DNA from: Firmicutes bacterium UBA1702
GTDB lineage: Bacteria; Bacillota; Clostridia; Peptostreptococcales; Anaerovoracaceae
Direction: 5' to 3'
Assembly (NCBI GenBank): GCA_002320005.1
Contig: DCJK01000017.1
Coordinates: 1-59,282, forward strand
DNA length: 59,282 bases
Made by a program: the position numbers and the translations under genes
Shown here: piece after piece, positions 45,511 through 54,633 of the stretch
Layout of the letters: every line of letters starts with the position of its first letter
How positions within the stretch are numbered: the first letter of the stretch is position 1
The notes under the pieces: model-generated
What the model was told of the DNA's origin: nothing
Seen by the model: only the letters and a program-made list of their open reading frames with translations
Databases searched by the model: none

Positions 45511-45942
45511 TCAGAAGTTGTATTCCGCAAGAGCTTTGGCGAAATCTTCGGTTTCCATCTTGTTTTCGTTGTCAGGTGAATCCCACACATCTCTGCTCCA
45601 TATCTCTATTTTGGACATGGCTCCCATGGTCACAAGATCCTTTTCGATTCCTGCATATTTTTTCAGTTCAGGCGGGATTATTATTCTGCCCTGCTTATCA
45701 AATTCGCATTCTGCTGCATTGGCACAGAAATGTCTGATAAAAGCTCTGATTTTAGGATCGGATTCAGGCAGCGCGGATATTTTGTCCATCTGTTTCTGCC
45801 AGTCCTCCATAGTATATATATACAGACAGCGATCCAGACCCTTAGTGAGAATGCAGCGGTTGCCAAGACCTGCCCTGAGTTTGGAAGGAACTATCATTCT
45901 GTTCTTCTCGTCTATGGAATTGTACACTGTTCCCATGAACAT
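45511..45942 (-). CDS. mraZ: Transcriptional regulator MraZ
   Basis: The start is placed at the ATG at 45942 (MFMGTVYNSIDEKNR), eight bases after GGAGG and matching the family start; a longer frame to 45984 has no such site. The 143 residues carry two SpoVT/AbrB-type domains, each with a DxxGR-like element (IDEKNRMIVPSKLR and FDKQGRIIIPPEL). MraZ binds repeats ahead of its own gene and controls the dcw operon; matching repeats are present at 45985-46045. Confidence 0.94.
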   Translation of the reverse strand: MFMGTVYNSIDEKNRMIVPSKLRAGLGNRCILTKGLDRCLYIYTMEDWQKQMDKISALPESDPKIRAFIRHFCANAAECEFDKQGRIIIPPELKKYAGIEKDLVTMGAMSKIEIWSRDVWDSPDNENKMETEDFAKALAEYNF

Positions 45943-45984
45943 CGGCATGTCCTCCGATCCAAAAATATACTGCTGGTTATACAT

Positions 45985-46045
45985 ACTACTTTATCACCAC
46001 TATACACCACTTTTTAACACATATCAATACTTTTTGCCCACTTTT
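45985..46045 (-). promoter_or_regulatory. mraZ: MraZ-box-like operator repeats
   Basis: On the minus strand AAAGTGGGCA, AAAGTGGTGT, ATAGTGGTGA and AAAGTAGTAT occur ahead of mraZ, the last three in near 10-base steps. This resembles the AAAGTG-type repeats bound by MraZ in other Firmicutes and Mollicutes. They overlap the promoter at 45999-46027, so bound MraZ would block it. Confidence 0.68.
45999..46027 (-). promoter_or_regulatory. Promoter of the dcw operon
   Basis: On the minus strand TTGATA (46022-46027) and TATAGT (45999-46004) are spaced by 17 bases. With the mraZ start at 45942 this leaves a leader of about 50 bases that includes the GGAGG site. Confidence 0.62.
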
Positions 46046-46118
46046 TGAGAATATTTCACCACCAATTTCAGCAGAGCATATAATATATAATCCCACGTTT
46101 TTAAGAAAGGATATAAAA

Positions 46119-47237
46119 ATGAATAACTTAAATTCCAATTGTTCATGCAGCGGGCAGCCGCGCAGAGATTCAGGGAGAAGTATGGTATATCTGACTAAAA
46201 TCTTCTTTGATGAATCAGAAAACGCATCACCTATAATGACTGCCTTCTGCACATCTGATCAGACGCATACTCAGCAGTTCAGGGCTGGTTCAGATATATT
46301 TTGTCGTGACTCCCAGAGAATCGAGGATTCGGATCGCGATGGCGAAGACTGCAACTGTCAGGGAAATTGCGGCTGCGCGTCAAGAAGCGGGTTCGACAGA
46401 TGTCGTTGCGGATGCAATAATGACTGCTGCTGCAACTTCAATCTTTCTCCAAACACAAAATTTGATATAACCAATGCCTTTGTCATCGTTCACTCCTTTA
46501 CATTGGCAGACAAGGAAAGCCTCGCCGAGGATGATGTTACCGTAGACGGTCTTCCTATAACGGATCTTGACGCATCCGGAGGACAGTTTATGGGAGATTT
46601 AAGCGGTATAATGCCGGAAATAACCAGATGCCCTTGCCATGCGCCTTGCGAGAGACGATGTCCCGGCAACTTCGTAATGATAAAGGCTCCCGGACCATGG
46701 AAGCTTTTTGCAACAATAGTTCTCGAAGGAACCGTCTTTGATGAAGGAAAAACGTGTCAGTTCAGATTATGTTTTGAAAACATGGAATGTTCGCCTACTA
46801 TCATAAACGGGAACGCAACTTTTGCATTTTGCGATGCAGACATTCCGTGCCGTGTTTCAGGCATCTCACCGTCTCTCATCTTTGACTTTGATGCCTGTGC
46901 TTCAATTCTTAATCCGTGTCTTCATGTTTCATGCTGCGGCGATTCATGCGAAATAACACTTCATGGATCTCTGGTTGTTACACCTGTTGTGAACCTTAAG
47001 ATTGCCCGCCCTTCCCTCTTCAATATATCTGCCGGTGAAGCAAATCTGCCTTGTGATGATGTGGGTCAGTGCGACATATGTAATCCTTCTCAGGATGACT
47101 GCTTTGACATTGATGACAGCTGCTGCTGCCTTAAAGGACGCAGCAGACATACCGTGGATTCCCTCAGGAATCAAACGTCACGTTCCTCGGAAATGGCCTG
47201 CCAATGCTGCAATACCAACGGATTCAGGTTCCTGTAG
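46119..47237 (+). CDS. Cysteine-rich protein of unknown function
   Basis: I do not recognise this 372-residue protein. It has about 38 cysteines, clustered near residues 68-108 (for example CRCGCNNDCCC), 168-182 (CPCHAPCERRC) and 325-345. Between the clusters are beta-rich stretches such as FKLFATIVLEGTVFD-like segments (about 205-220). There is no signal peptide or membrane helix. An AAAGGA site precedes the ATG at a spacing of nine. Such composition fits a disulfide-crosslinked or metal-binding protein, and a spore-coat or exosporium component is one possibility, but nothing here proves it. It is divergent from the dcw operon. Confidence 0.72.
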   Translation: MNNLNSNCSCSGQPRRDSGRSMVYLTKIFFDESENASPIMTAFCTSDQTHTQQFRAGSDIFCRDSQRIEDSDRDGEDCNCQGNCGCASRSGFDRCRCGCNNDCCCNFNLSPNTKFDITNAFVIVHSFTLADKESLAEDDVTVDGLPITDLDASGGQFMGDLSGIMPEITRCPCHAPCERRCPGNFVMIKAPGPWKLFATIVLEGTVFDEGKTCQFRLCFENMECSPTIINGNATFAFCDADIPCRVSGISPSLIFDFDACASILNPCLHVSCCGDSCEITLHGSLVVTPVVNLKIARPSLFNISAGEANLPCDDVGQCDICNPSQDDCFDIDDSCCCLKGRSRHTVDSLRNQTSRSSEMACQCCNTNGFRFL

Positions 47238-47261
47238 CAAAGCTCATGCACGAAGGAACAC

Positions 47262-47288
47262 AATAAAAAAACCCCGCAAAATGCGGGG
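47262..47288 (-). terminator. Terminator of the small membrane protein gene
   Basis: CCCCGCA pairs with TGCGGGG (47272-47278 with 47282-47288) with a tight loop; on the minus strand a run of seven U follows. It lies between the convergent genes at 46119 and 47557. Confidence 0.82.
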
Positions 47289-47329
47289 CTACATAGCTCA
47301 TGTGCTTTATATGTAATTCTTTGAGATTT

Positions 47330-47557
47330 TTAAAATTTATTTTTCTTTCCTATACGGCTTTTATATCTGTTTTTCCGGTGGCTGAAAATCGTCTTTTTGC
47401 GTCCCGGCATCCTGTTTCTGATTTCACAAATAAGGTCTATTGCCAATACTATGACTAATATAATAAGAACCAAAACTATGGCTGCGGCAATAACTTCGTT
47501 GATATGTATGATCCCATCATTGGCTATATGCAGTTTTACGGCAAAAAATTCCTTCAT
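47330..47557 (-). CDS. Small single-pass membrane protein
   Basis: The 75 residues comprise a short N-terminal part, one long hydrophobic helix (about 22-45) and a strongly basic C-terminal tail (RKNRYKSRIGKKNKF). A GAAAGGAG site lies seven bases before the ATG and a good terminator follows, which supports it as a real gene. The function is unknown and no family is recognised. Confidence 0.68.
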   Translation of the reverse strand: MKEFFAVKLHIANDGIIHINEVIAAAIVLVLIILVIVLAIDLICEIRNRMPGRKKTIFSHRKNRYKSRIGKKNKF

Positions 47558-47670
47558 TCCAGTCTCCTTTCTTTTAAATTAAACAATTATATCATGTATT
47601 AACAAAAAATGCAAAGTATATTGGTTAAACCTTTTAAAAATAATAATTTCAGATAATATTTTTTGCTGAG

Positions 47671-48795
47671 GTGCCTGCTTTGCCACGTTTATTTTGTGAT
47701 TTCAAAACACTTTTATCTCTGTTTTTTATGCTTACTGTTTCAGCAGGCGCCATTTTCTTTGCCCGCTCTGCCGTATGCTTTGCTTTCATTGTGCTGTCTC
47801 TTGCTGCAGGGATTTCTTTCGGCCGATTATGCCTGCGCAGCCTGAGCTTTCGATTCTGGATATTTTTTCTTTCCTTCGGCACCGTGCACTCTGCATTTTT
47901 GATAACTTTCTGGGAAAGCTCCCCTATGATGTATCTGGGATGCATCATCCTCGGTTTATGCTCAGGCGGTATAATTTTCATTCTGGTCCCTGTCCTCCTG
48001 ATCAGTTCCTCCTGCAACCCTGCAGGCAGTGCCATGAAACTGGGTTTTTTATTAAGTTCAGCTGCAGCGTCCGGATTTGCTTTTGCTTTTTTTCTTGCTG
48101 AATATCCGGCAGCTGTTCTTTTTCTCTTCGGCATTCCCACTATTGTTATTCCTCTTTTCTTTCTTCATCCTCCTCAAGCGTTTCACTCAGAGGGGGCATT
48201 ATATTGCAGCCGGCGACACCGCAGCAACGGTATAAAAGTTTCTGCATTTTTTTTGCTGATTTCCCTTACCGCCGCAGTAGTAATCCAGATGAATTACTCG
48301 GATATATTCTTCAAAACAGCTTTAACTTCAGGAATTCAACAATCAGGTGCAGGTGTGACTGTTTTCAATCTCGGCATTACTGCAGGTCCCCTGCTTTCCT
48401 GTATTATTGCATACAGGAAAGGGGTCTACAGCAGTTCTGTTTCACTTATTTTCCTTGCAGAGCTTGCCGTCATGTGCGCCAGCATACAGGGAGGAGACAA
48501 TCTGATTACCGGCATTGGTTTTTTTTCCGCAGGTGCATTGATAACATCTCCTGTTTCGCTGTGTCCTTATCTTGTGAGGTACATTTCCGGACCCTTATAT
48601 TTTGATGACAACATATGCCGCACGGGCATCATGATTCCTTTGGGTCTGTCTGCATTGCTGCCTATGAATATGGCAGATCTGCAGCTGTTTGCATCTTACC
48701 CACCGGTAATTTTTTCTCTTCTTATGTTGGCTGCCGGCTTCTTCACCATTTTTTCAGCATGGAGTCATCGTTTGATGCTTTTAAAGGGTTTTTGA
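47671..48795 (+). CDS. Multi-pass membrane protein, MFS-like
   Basis: The 374 residues are highly hydrophobic with about ten to twelve membrane segments in two halves separated by a short basic loop (YCSRRHRSNGIK, about 178-189), a layout like a major-facilitator transporter. No conserved MFS A-motif is evident, so the assignment is weak. The start is GTG with only a poor ribosome binding site. A lysine-rich open frame on the other strand is a shadow. The substrate is unknown. Confidence 0.6.
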   Translation: MPALPRLFCDFKTLLSLFFMLTVSAGAIFFARSAVCFAFIVLSLAAGISFGRLCLRSLSFRFWIFFLSFGTVHSAFLITFWESSPMMYLGCIILGLCSGGIIFILVPVLLISSSCNPAGSAMKLGFLLSSAAASGFAFAFFLAEYPAAVLFLFGIPTIVIPLFFLHPPQAFHSEGALYCSRRHRSNGIKVSAFFLLISLTAAVVIQMNYSDIFFKTALTSGIQQSGAGVTVFNLGITAGPLLSCIIAYRKGVYSSSVSLIFLAELAVMCASIQGGDNLITGIGFFSAGALITSPVSLCPYLVRYISGPLYFDDNICRTGIMIPLGLSALLPMNMADLQLFASYPPVIFSLLMLAAGFFTIFSAWSHRLMLLKGF

Positions 48796-48842
48796 ATGTG
48801 GTATAATTTGTATAATTATAATTGGTGTTTTGGAGGCAGAAT

Positions 48843-49547
48843 ATGGCGGCATTTGTAAAATTCGAACATGTAAAAAAAATATACAACATGGGTGAAGTTT
48901 CAATTGAAGCCCTGACAGATGCGGACTTTGAAATTGAAAAGGGTGAGATATGTGTAATTGTAGGTCCTTCCGGTGCGGGAAAGACCACACTTCTTAACAT
49001 CCTCGGAGGAATGGATACCCTCACTTCAGGAAAGATATGGCTTGACGGCAAGGAAATATCCCGTTACAGCCAGAAACAGCTTACAACCTACAGGCGCTAT
49101 GACATAGGATTTGTATTTCAGTTCTACAATCTCGTTCAAAACCTGACGGCTCTGGAAAATGTATCACTGGCTACCCAGATATGCAAAAACCCTATGGATT
49201 CCGCGGAAGCCCTGGAAAAAGTAGGTCTTTCTCACAGAATAAACAATTTTCCTTCCCAGCTTTCGGGAGGTGAGCAGCAGCGCGTGGCCATAGCCCGTGC
49301 CCTCGCAAAAAATCCAAAGCTGCTTTTATGTGATGAACCGACAGGTGCTCTTGACTATAATACAGGAAAAGCCATACTTAAGCTTCTTCAGGACACCGCA
49401 CGGCAGAATCAGATGACTGTAATAATAATAACACATAATCAGGCCATAACTCCTATGGCTGACCGCGTTATACATATAAAGAACGGAGCAGTAGCCTCCA
49501 TGCAAATCAATAACAATCCTATGCCTATAGAGCAGATCGAGTGGTAG
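48843..49547 (+). CDS. ABC transporter ATP-binding protein (MacB/LolD type)
   Basis: The start is the ATG at 48843, six bases after GGAGG; an earlier in-frame start lacks a site. The 234 residues contain Walker A GPSGAGKTT (about 40-48), Q-loop FVFQFYNL, signature LSGGEQQR (about 140-147) and LLCDEPTGALD. It belongs to the subfamily paired with FtsX-type permeases, here the gene 18 bases downstream. Tandem TATAAT boxes lie at 48802 and 48811. Confidence 0.93.
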   Translation: MAAFVKFEHVKKIYNMGEVSIEALTDADFEIEKGEICVIVGPSGAGKTTLLNILGGMDTLTSGKIWLDGKEISRYSQKQLTTYRRYDIGFVFQFYNLVQNLTALENVSLATQICKNPMDSAEALEKVGLSHRINNFPSQLSGGEQQRVAIARALAKNPKLLLCDEPTGALDYNTGKAILKLLQDTARQNQMTVIIITHNQAITPMADRVIHIKNGAVASMQINNNPMPIEQIEW

Positions 49548-49565
49548 AAACGGAAGGTGTTTTTT

Positions 49566-52490
49566 ATGAAGAATTCTCTTTTTAAATCAACTTTCCGTGA
49601 AATACGCGGAAGCTTCGGTCGGTGGATAGCTATTCTTGCCATAGTAGCCCTTGGGGTGGGTTTTTTTTCCGGCCTGAAAACCTGTAAGGAGGCTTTCCTC
49701 AAAACCGGAGATACATATCTTGACGAACACGCTTTTTTCGACTATCGTCTTATTTCAACCCTTGGCCTTGAAGATGAGGATATTGAAGCTCTTCGAGACA
49801 TCAAAGGAGTATCCGAGGCAGAAGGGTCCTATTCCGCAGATGTTCTCATCACTACCGACGATGCTGACTCCAGCCAGACAGCAGCCAAATTCATAACACT
49901 TTCTGAGAGCATAAATACACCGAAACTTGTTTCCGGTCAAATGCCTCGGAAAGGCAACGAATGCCTGGGTGATGCAAGCCTGTTCACTGAAGATGACATA
50001 GGAAAAAAAATAATAATTGAGAGTGAAAACAAATCAGATACATTGGATATGCTCAAATATAATTCATATACCATAACCGGAATAGCTGATTCCCCTCTGT
50101 ATCTTAATTTTGAGAGAGGTTCAACATCCATCGGCGACGGCAGCATATCCTGTTTCATAATTCTTCCGACAGACGGTTTTTCTTCAGATGTCTTCACTGA
50201 AGCATACATAAAACTTGATGACTCAGCAGAGATATACAGCGATGAATATGACCGTATATCACAGGCTGCCGAAAAGCCGCTGGAAGATGCTTTGGCTGCA
50301 TGTTCACAGCGCAGATATGATTCTATAATTGACGAGGCAAGATCAAAGGTGACCGACGCCGAAGATGTTCTGGCTGAAAAAAAGGAAGACCTGGCAGACG
50401 CACGCGCACAGATTGAAGATAAAAGATCCCAACTTGATGAGGGGCAGAGACTCATTGAAAGCGGTCTTGCCGACTACGAAAACGGTCTCAGCCAATATGA
50501 AAGCCAGAAAACATCGGCTTACCAGCAGCTGGATCAGGCTCTCAGCGCAGGGATGATAACACAGGAGGAATATGCTTACCGTAAGGCCGCCATGGATGCA
50601 CAGTTTGAGGAGAGCCTTGCTTCTCTTGAAGCCGCAAAATCACAGCTTGATTCCAAACAGATTGAAATAGATGAAGGACGCGCTGCTTTAAATGACGCCG
50701 AGGCACAACTCTCTGACGGTGAAGCAAAGGTCTCCGATGCGGAGAAAGAACTTGCTGATGCCAGAAAAAAAATCAGTGACATTGAATATCCTTCCAACTA
50801 CGTGCTTGACAGAAACACCAACATAGGCTATGTCTGCTTTGACAGCGATATATCCATCGTTGAAGGAATCGCTAAAATATTCCCTATATTTTTCTTTCTG
50901 GTGGCAGCTCTGGTGTGCATGACCACCATGAGCCGCATGATAGAAGAGCAGCGCACTCAGATAGGTGTCCTAAAGGCTCTTGGCTACAGCAGCGGCAGCA
51001 TACTGGGCAAGTATCTGTTCTACTCCGGCAGTTCGGCTCTGCTGGGCGGAATCATGGGCTTCTTTGCCGGCACTGCTGTATTTACCTGGGTAATATGGGA
51101 AGCTTACGGCATAATGTATGGCTTTTCAGATGTGATTTTTGTCTTTGACTGGGCTCTGGGTGGTCTGTCACTTCTGGCTGCTCTGATATGCTCTGTCGGA
51201 ACAACAGTGTATTCCTGCTACAGCGAACTTTCCCAGGTTCCTGCGCAGCTTATACGTCCAAAGGCTCCGGCAGCAGGCAAACGCATTTTTATGGAAAAAA
51301 TCCCGCTCATTTGGAACCGGCTCAAATTCCTTCAGAAAGTTTCCATCAGAAACGTTTTCAGATACAAAAAACGTTTCTTTATGATGATTCTGGGCATCTG
51401 TGGATGTACTGCGCTTCTGGTTACAGGTCTCGGCCTTAACGACTCCATAAAAAATGTCGTTTCCATGCAGTACGATGAAATATATCACGTGGACTACGAA
51501 GTAACCTTCAGCCACGATATCAGCGAATCCGAAAAAGAAGCCTTTCTTTCTGCCAACGAAGATTATATCGGCAAAGCATTGTTCCTCTATTCCGGTTCCG
51601 TTGATGCGAAACATGATGACCATGTAAAATCCATAAATCTCATAGTATGCGATTCAGACACACCTATACATGATTTCATAGATCTCCATAATGGGGAAAC
51701 GCATCTGGAATATCCCGGAAAAGGAGAGGGTATTATAAACAGCAATCTTGCAAAAACGCTGAACATATCCGCAGGTGATGAACTTACAGTCTATGACAGT
51801 GACATGTCACCTATGACAGTCAGAATCACAGGTCTTTGTGACAACTATGTTTATAACTACTTGTATGTAAATACCGAAACATATGCCTACTCTTTCGGAG
51901 AACCGGAGACCAACACCGCATTTATTCTGGGAACCGCTTCGGCAGAAGATTCTCATGGCGGAACGCCGGAAGAATCAGGTGAACTTTCTCCTCACGAGAC
52001 AGGCGCTATACTGATGAATTCCGAAAATGTGGCCTCTGTTTCAGTCACTGAAGATTTCAGGAACCGCATCAGCAACATGATGAAGAGCCTGGACTACATA
52101 ATAGCTCTGGTTGTTTTATCTGCCGGTGCACTGGCCTTTATAGTTCTCTATAACCTGACCAATATAAACATTACTGAGAGAATCCGGGAAATAGCCACCA
52201 TAAAAGTTCTTGGCTTTTACCCTCGTGAAACATCCTCATATGTATTCAGAGAGAATGTGATACTCACCATCATATCAGCTCTGGTGGGACTGCCTCTGGG
52301 CAAATGGCTTCATCAGTTTGTAATGGAAAAGGTTCAGATAGACATGCTGAGTTTCGACATACATATTTCACCTCTAAGCTATCTGCTGGGCATTGTAGGC
52401 ACTTTTGTCTTTGCCGCCATAGTAAATCTGGCTATGAGGCGCAAACTCAACAATATCAGCATGACAGAATCTCTTAAATCCATAGAATAA
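49566..52490 (+). CDS. FtsX-like ABC permease with a coiled-coil extracellular insert
   Basis: The start is the ATG at 49566, eight bases after GGAAGG. The 974 residues have an N-terminal membrane helix (about 18-38), a large extracytoplasmic region containing a long coiled coil (about 255-410, rich in Asp/Glu/Ala/Gln), an FtsX domain with three helices (about 435-560), and a fourth helix after it (about 605-625). A second extracytoplasmic region and a second FtsX domain (about 835-965) follow. Related permeases expel peptides or lipids or sense antibiotics. The substrate is unknown and no two-component genes are adjacent. Confidence 0.9.
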   Translation: MKNSLFKSTFREIRGSFGRWIAILAIVALGVGFFSGLKTCKEAFLKTGDTYLDEHAFFDYRLISTLGLEDEDIEALRDIKGVSEAEGSYSADVLITTDDADSSQTAAKFITLSESINTPKLVSGQMPRKGNECLGDASLFTEDDIGKKIIIESENKSDTLDMLKYNSYTITGIADSPLYLNFERGSTSIGDGSISCFIILPTDGFSSDVFTEAYIKLDDSAEIYSDEYDRISQAAEKPLEDALAACSQRRYDSIIDEARSKVTDAEDVLAEKKEDLADARAQIEDKRSQLDEGQRLIESGLADYENGLSQYESQKTSAYQQLDQALSAGMITQEEYAYRKAAMDAQFEESLASLEAAKSQLDSKQIEIDEGRAALNDAEAQLSDGEAKVSDAEKELADARKKISDIEYPSNYVLDRNTNIGYVCFDSDISIVEGIAKIFPIFFFLVAALVCMTTMSRMIEEQRTQIGVLKALGYSSGSILGKYLFYSGSSALLGGIMGFFAGTAVFTWVIWEAYGIMYGFSDVIFVFDWALGGLSLLAALICSVGTTVYSCYSELSQVPAQLIRPKAPAAGKRIFMEKIPLIWNRLKFLQKVSIRNVFRYKKRFFMMILGICGCTALLVTGLGLNDSIKNVVSMQYDEIYHVDYEVTFSHDISESEKEAFLSANEDYIGKALFLYSGSVDAKHDDHVKSINLIVCDSDTPIHDFIDLHNGETHLEYPGKGEGIINSNLAKTLNISAGDELTVYDSDMSPMTVRITGLCDNYVYNYLYVNTETYAYSFGEPETNTAFILGTASAEDSHGGTPEESGELSPHETGAILMNSENVASVSVTEDFRNRISNMMKSLDYIIALVVLSAGALAFIVLYNLTNINITERIREIATIKVLGFYPRETSSYVFRENVILTIISALVGLPLGKWLHQFVMEKVQIDMLSFDIHISPLSYLLGIVGTFVFAAIVNLAMRRKLNNISMTESLKSIE

Positions 52491-52514
52491 AAGAAAATCT
52501 TAATACCTTAAATT

Positions 52515-52567
52515 GCAAAAAACCCATTTGCCGAAATATGCTCCGCATTTTCGGTAAATGGGTTTTC
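52515..52567. terminator. Bidirectional terminator after the ABC permease gene
   Basis: A 16-bp stem with one G-T mismatch (52521-52536 with 52549-52564) has A and T runs on its two sides. It separates the convergent permease and thioesterase genes. Confidence 0.87.
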
Positions 52568-52586
52568 GATATATGCCGTAATTTTA

Positions 52587-53321
52587 TTACAGCTCTGTAA
52601 GTCTTATTTCTGCATCAATATTTATTTCTCCGTTTGTCTTGACAGATCTGAAGATGTATTTCCCCTGCTCAGGATTTGCACCGTTGATTGTAAGTATATC
52701 TCCCAGTGGAGCCTCTTTGTTGTAGTGTATCCGGAAAGACTCAACTCTGTGAGTTCCTGCTCCAAGCTCCGGCACACAGTCACAGAGAATATCCGCATAA
52801 TACGTGTTGTTCATATGTCCATTGTAATCCAGATTGCTGTATCCCACTTCAACTTTTTTAATTTCATGCAATTCAAGATCTTTCGGGATTTTAAATTTAT
52901 CCCTGAAGAGTTCATGGTATTCCCCCATGTAATAATTGGACATATCTATTTCTTCTGCCTTCAGCACCCGTCGGCTGGCTATGTCCACAAGTGCCCATTG
53001 TGTAGCTGCCTCTGCAACAATTATTCCGTCCTTTTCAACGGTATACATTCTCGGCAGAGTTGCCCTTGATCCCGGACAAGGCCATGACGAAAATATCAGT
53101 TCCTCGTTGAAATTAATTCTTTCATATATTTTCAAGTCTAACCTGCTGAGCATCAGAGCTTTTCCCTCAGCTAAAACATCGTCGTAAGACGGCTTCTGAA
53201 TTTCCATCTGCAGACGTCCCGCTTCCTGAGTCTCCTGAAGGATTCCGGACACTTTGGCAATTTTGTTCTGATCACAGCTGTAAGTGCCCATCATGTTATT
53301 GTGTTTATATCGTTCTTTCAT
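52587..53321 (-). CDS. Acyl-ACP thioesterase
   Basis: The 244 residues form two hotdog domains. The second contains the DYNGHMNNTYY motif (about 168-178), with the Asn and His of the FatA/FatB-type active site. It releases fatty acids from acyl carrier protein in the cytoplasm. A GGAG site precedes the ATG. The gene is last in a string of seven minus-strand genes with no obvious shared pathway. Confidence 0.9.
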   Translation of the reverse strand: MKERYKHNNMMGTYSCDQNKIAKVSGILQETQEAGRLQMEIQKPSYDDVLAEGKALMLSRLDLKIYERINFNEELIFSSWPCPGSRATLPRMYTVEKDGIIVAEAATQWALVDIASRRVLKAEEIDMSNYYMGEYHELFRDKFKIPKDLELHEIKKVEVGYSNLDYNGHMNNTYYADILCDCVPELGAGTHRVESFRIHYNKEAPLGDILTINGANPEQGKYIFRSVKTNGEINIDAEIRLTEL

Positions 53322-53330
53322 TGTTTCTCC

Positions 53331-53936
53331 TTATCTTACCCTGAATTTTACCCCCAGTCTCTCCTCTGCTATTTTTCTGCATTCCTCGATATCCCGGCGG
53401 CTGATGCTGCTGCCCACCACTGACATGGTCACATCCGGCACGTATTTTTTTATTTCCGATGTAAATCTGATGATCGCTTCAAAAGATTCCTTTCCAAACC
53501 GCGGCTGGCAGAGCGCATCATATTTTTCCGCTGTAGGCGCATTCAGACTTATTGATACGGCATCCAGTCTGCCGGCAAAGTCTCCGGCTGTCTTGCGGCC
53601 GTATATCAGATCAGACAATCCATTAGTATTGAGCCTTGTTCTGAGGTCTGTATTTTCTTTGATATAGTCGCATACCGCCAGCAGACACTCAAGCCTCTCT
53701 GTAGGCTCTCCGTAGCCGCAGAATACAGCCTCGTTGTAAGGTGTAAGGTCTGTTTCCCGGATCATTTCCAGGATTTCCTCCAAGTCCGGCTCACGCCTGA
53801 GCCAGAGGCTGTCAGCATTACCCAGGGAGTCGGTGAGATTTCTTATACAGAAGCTGCATCTGCATGGGCATCTGTTAGTCATGTTAATGTACAGTCCGTC
53901 AGCATAATCATATATAACATCACCGATATATTCCAT
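53331..53936 (-). CDS. Radical SAM protein of the TatD-associated type
   Basis: The 201 residues form a short radical SAM barrel with cysteines 23, 27 and 30 in NRCPCRCSFC, then FCGYGEPTERLE and RLNTNGLSDL. The sequence resembles the family often encoded next to or fused with TatD nucleases, but no tatD lies in view. It is complete at both ends and normal for that family. The substrate is unknown. Confidence 0.85.
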   Translation of the reverse strand: MEYIGDVIYDYADGLYINMTNRCPCRCSFCIRNLTDSLGNADSLWLRREPDLEEILEMIRETDLTPYNEAVFCGYGEPTERLECLLAVCDYIKENTDLRTRLNTNGLSDLIYGRKTAGDFAGRLDAVSISLNAPTAEKYDALCQPRFGKESFEAIIRFTSEIKKYVPDVTMSVVGSSISRRDIEECRKIAEERLGVKFRVR

Positions 53937-53940
53937 GAAA

Positions 53941-54633
53941 TCACCTTCTTCCTTTGATTTTTAATGTCTTAAGATATTCTTTTCTTTCATCGGTTATTCG
54001 GAAGCTTTCTACGGCCTTCTGTATGGATTTGTTCTGAATCCATGGCTTGAGAATTTTTGCTTCCATGAGTTCAACTGTATCATCGTACTGTTTTATAAGG
54101 GCAAAGCTGTAATACCATGCTATTGCCATATTTATATAATACTCTTCGGTGTCAAGTTCTGCAAGGCGATACAGATCCTCCTTAATGAACTCATCATCAA
54201 TAAGGTACTTCAGCATTGCCACTATTGCAAACCTGACTCTGTAAACCTCATGACTGTCAAGCCATGGAATTATCCTCTCCCTCAGCAGTTTCCTGTCTGA
54301 AGACAGAATCGGAGCAGGAAGGCTGTCACAAGTCGCCCAGTTGTCAACAAAAGGAATAAAACTGTCTGTCATATCCAGTGCTTCCCTGGGCGTTGATGCA
54401 ATGCATCCTATCAGGAATCCATGAAGGTTGTTCTCCTCATAATAATAGTGGGGAAGTTCTTCCATAAATTCCTGTACCATCCTTTCTTTTGCAATTTTCT
54501 TAGCCAGTTTTTTCAGTTGGGGTGTCCTGACACCTATAATTCTATTTCTTTCAAGCTGCGGAACAAGCCTGCTGTGAAAATCTCCATATTCTGCATCCTG
54601 AAGCTCAAAAAGCATTTTTTCTATTTCCCGCAT
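53941..54633 (-). CDS. AlkD-like DNA alkylation repair protein
   Basis: The 230 residues are an all-helical HEAT-like repeat protein with GVRTPQLKKLAKKIAKE near 33-49 and VDNWATCDSL (about 96-105), a typical AlkD signature. AlkD glycosylases remove bulky N3/N7 alkyl bases without flipping them. The start overlaps the end of the neighbouring ogt gene by 13 bases; the pair makes a small alkylation-repair unit. Confidence 0.88.
   Translation of the reverse strand: MREIEKMLFELQDAEYGDFHSRLVPQLERNRIIGVRTPQLKKLAKKIAKERMVQEFMEELPHYYYEENNLHGFLIGCIASTPREALDMTDSFIPFVDNWATCDSLPAPILSSDRKLLRERIIPWLDSHEVYRVRFAIVAMLKYLIDDEFIKEDLYRLAELDTEEYYINMAIAWYYSFALIKQYDDTVELMEAKILKPWIQNKSIQKAVESFRITDERKEYLKTLKIKGRR

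Noticed and set aside
45392..46048. Plus-strand open frame of 218 codons opposite mraZ and the start of rsmH
   Set aside because: It mirrors conserved genes on the other strand and shows no domain or binding site.
47649..48140. Minus-strand Lys/Arg-rich open frame of 163 codons
   Set aside because: It is antisense to the multi-pass membrane protein; the basic composition is what the complement of hydrophobic codons gives.
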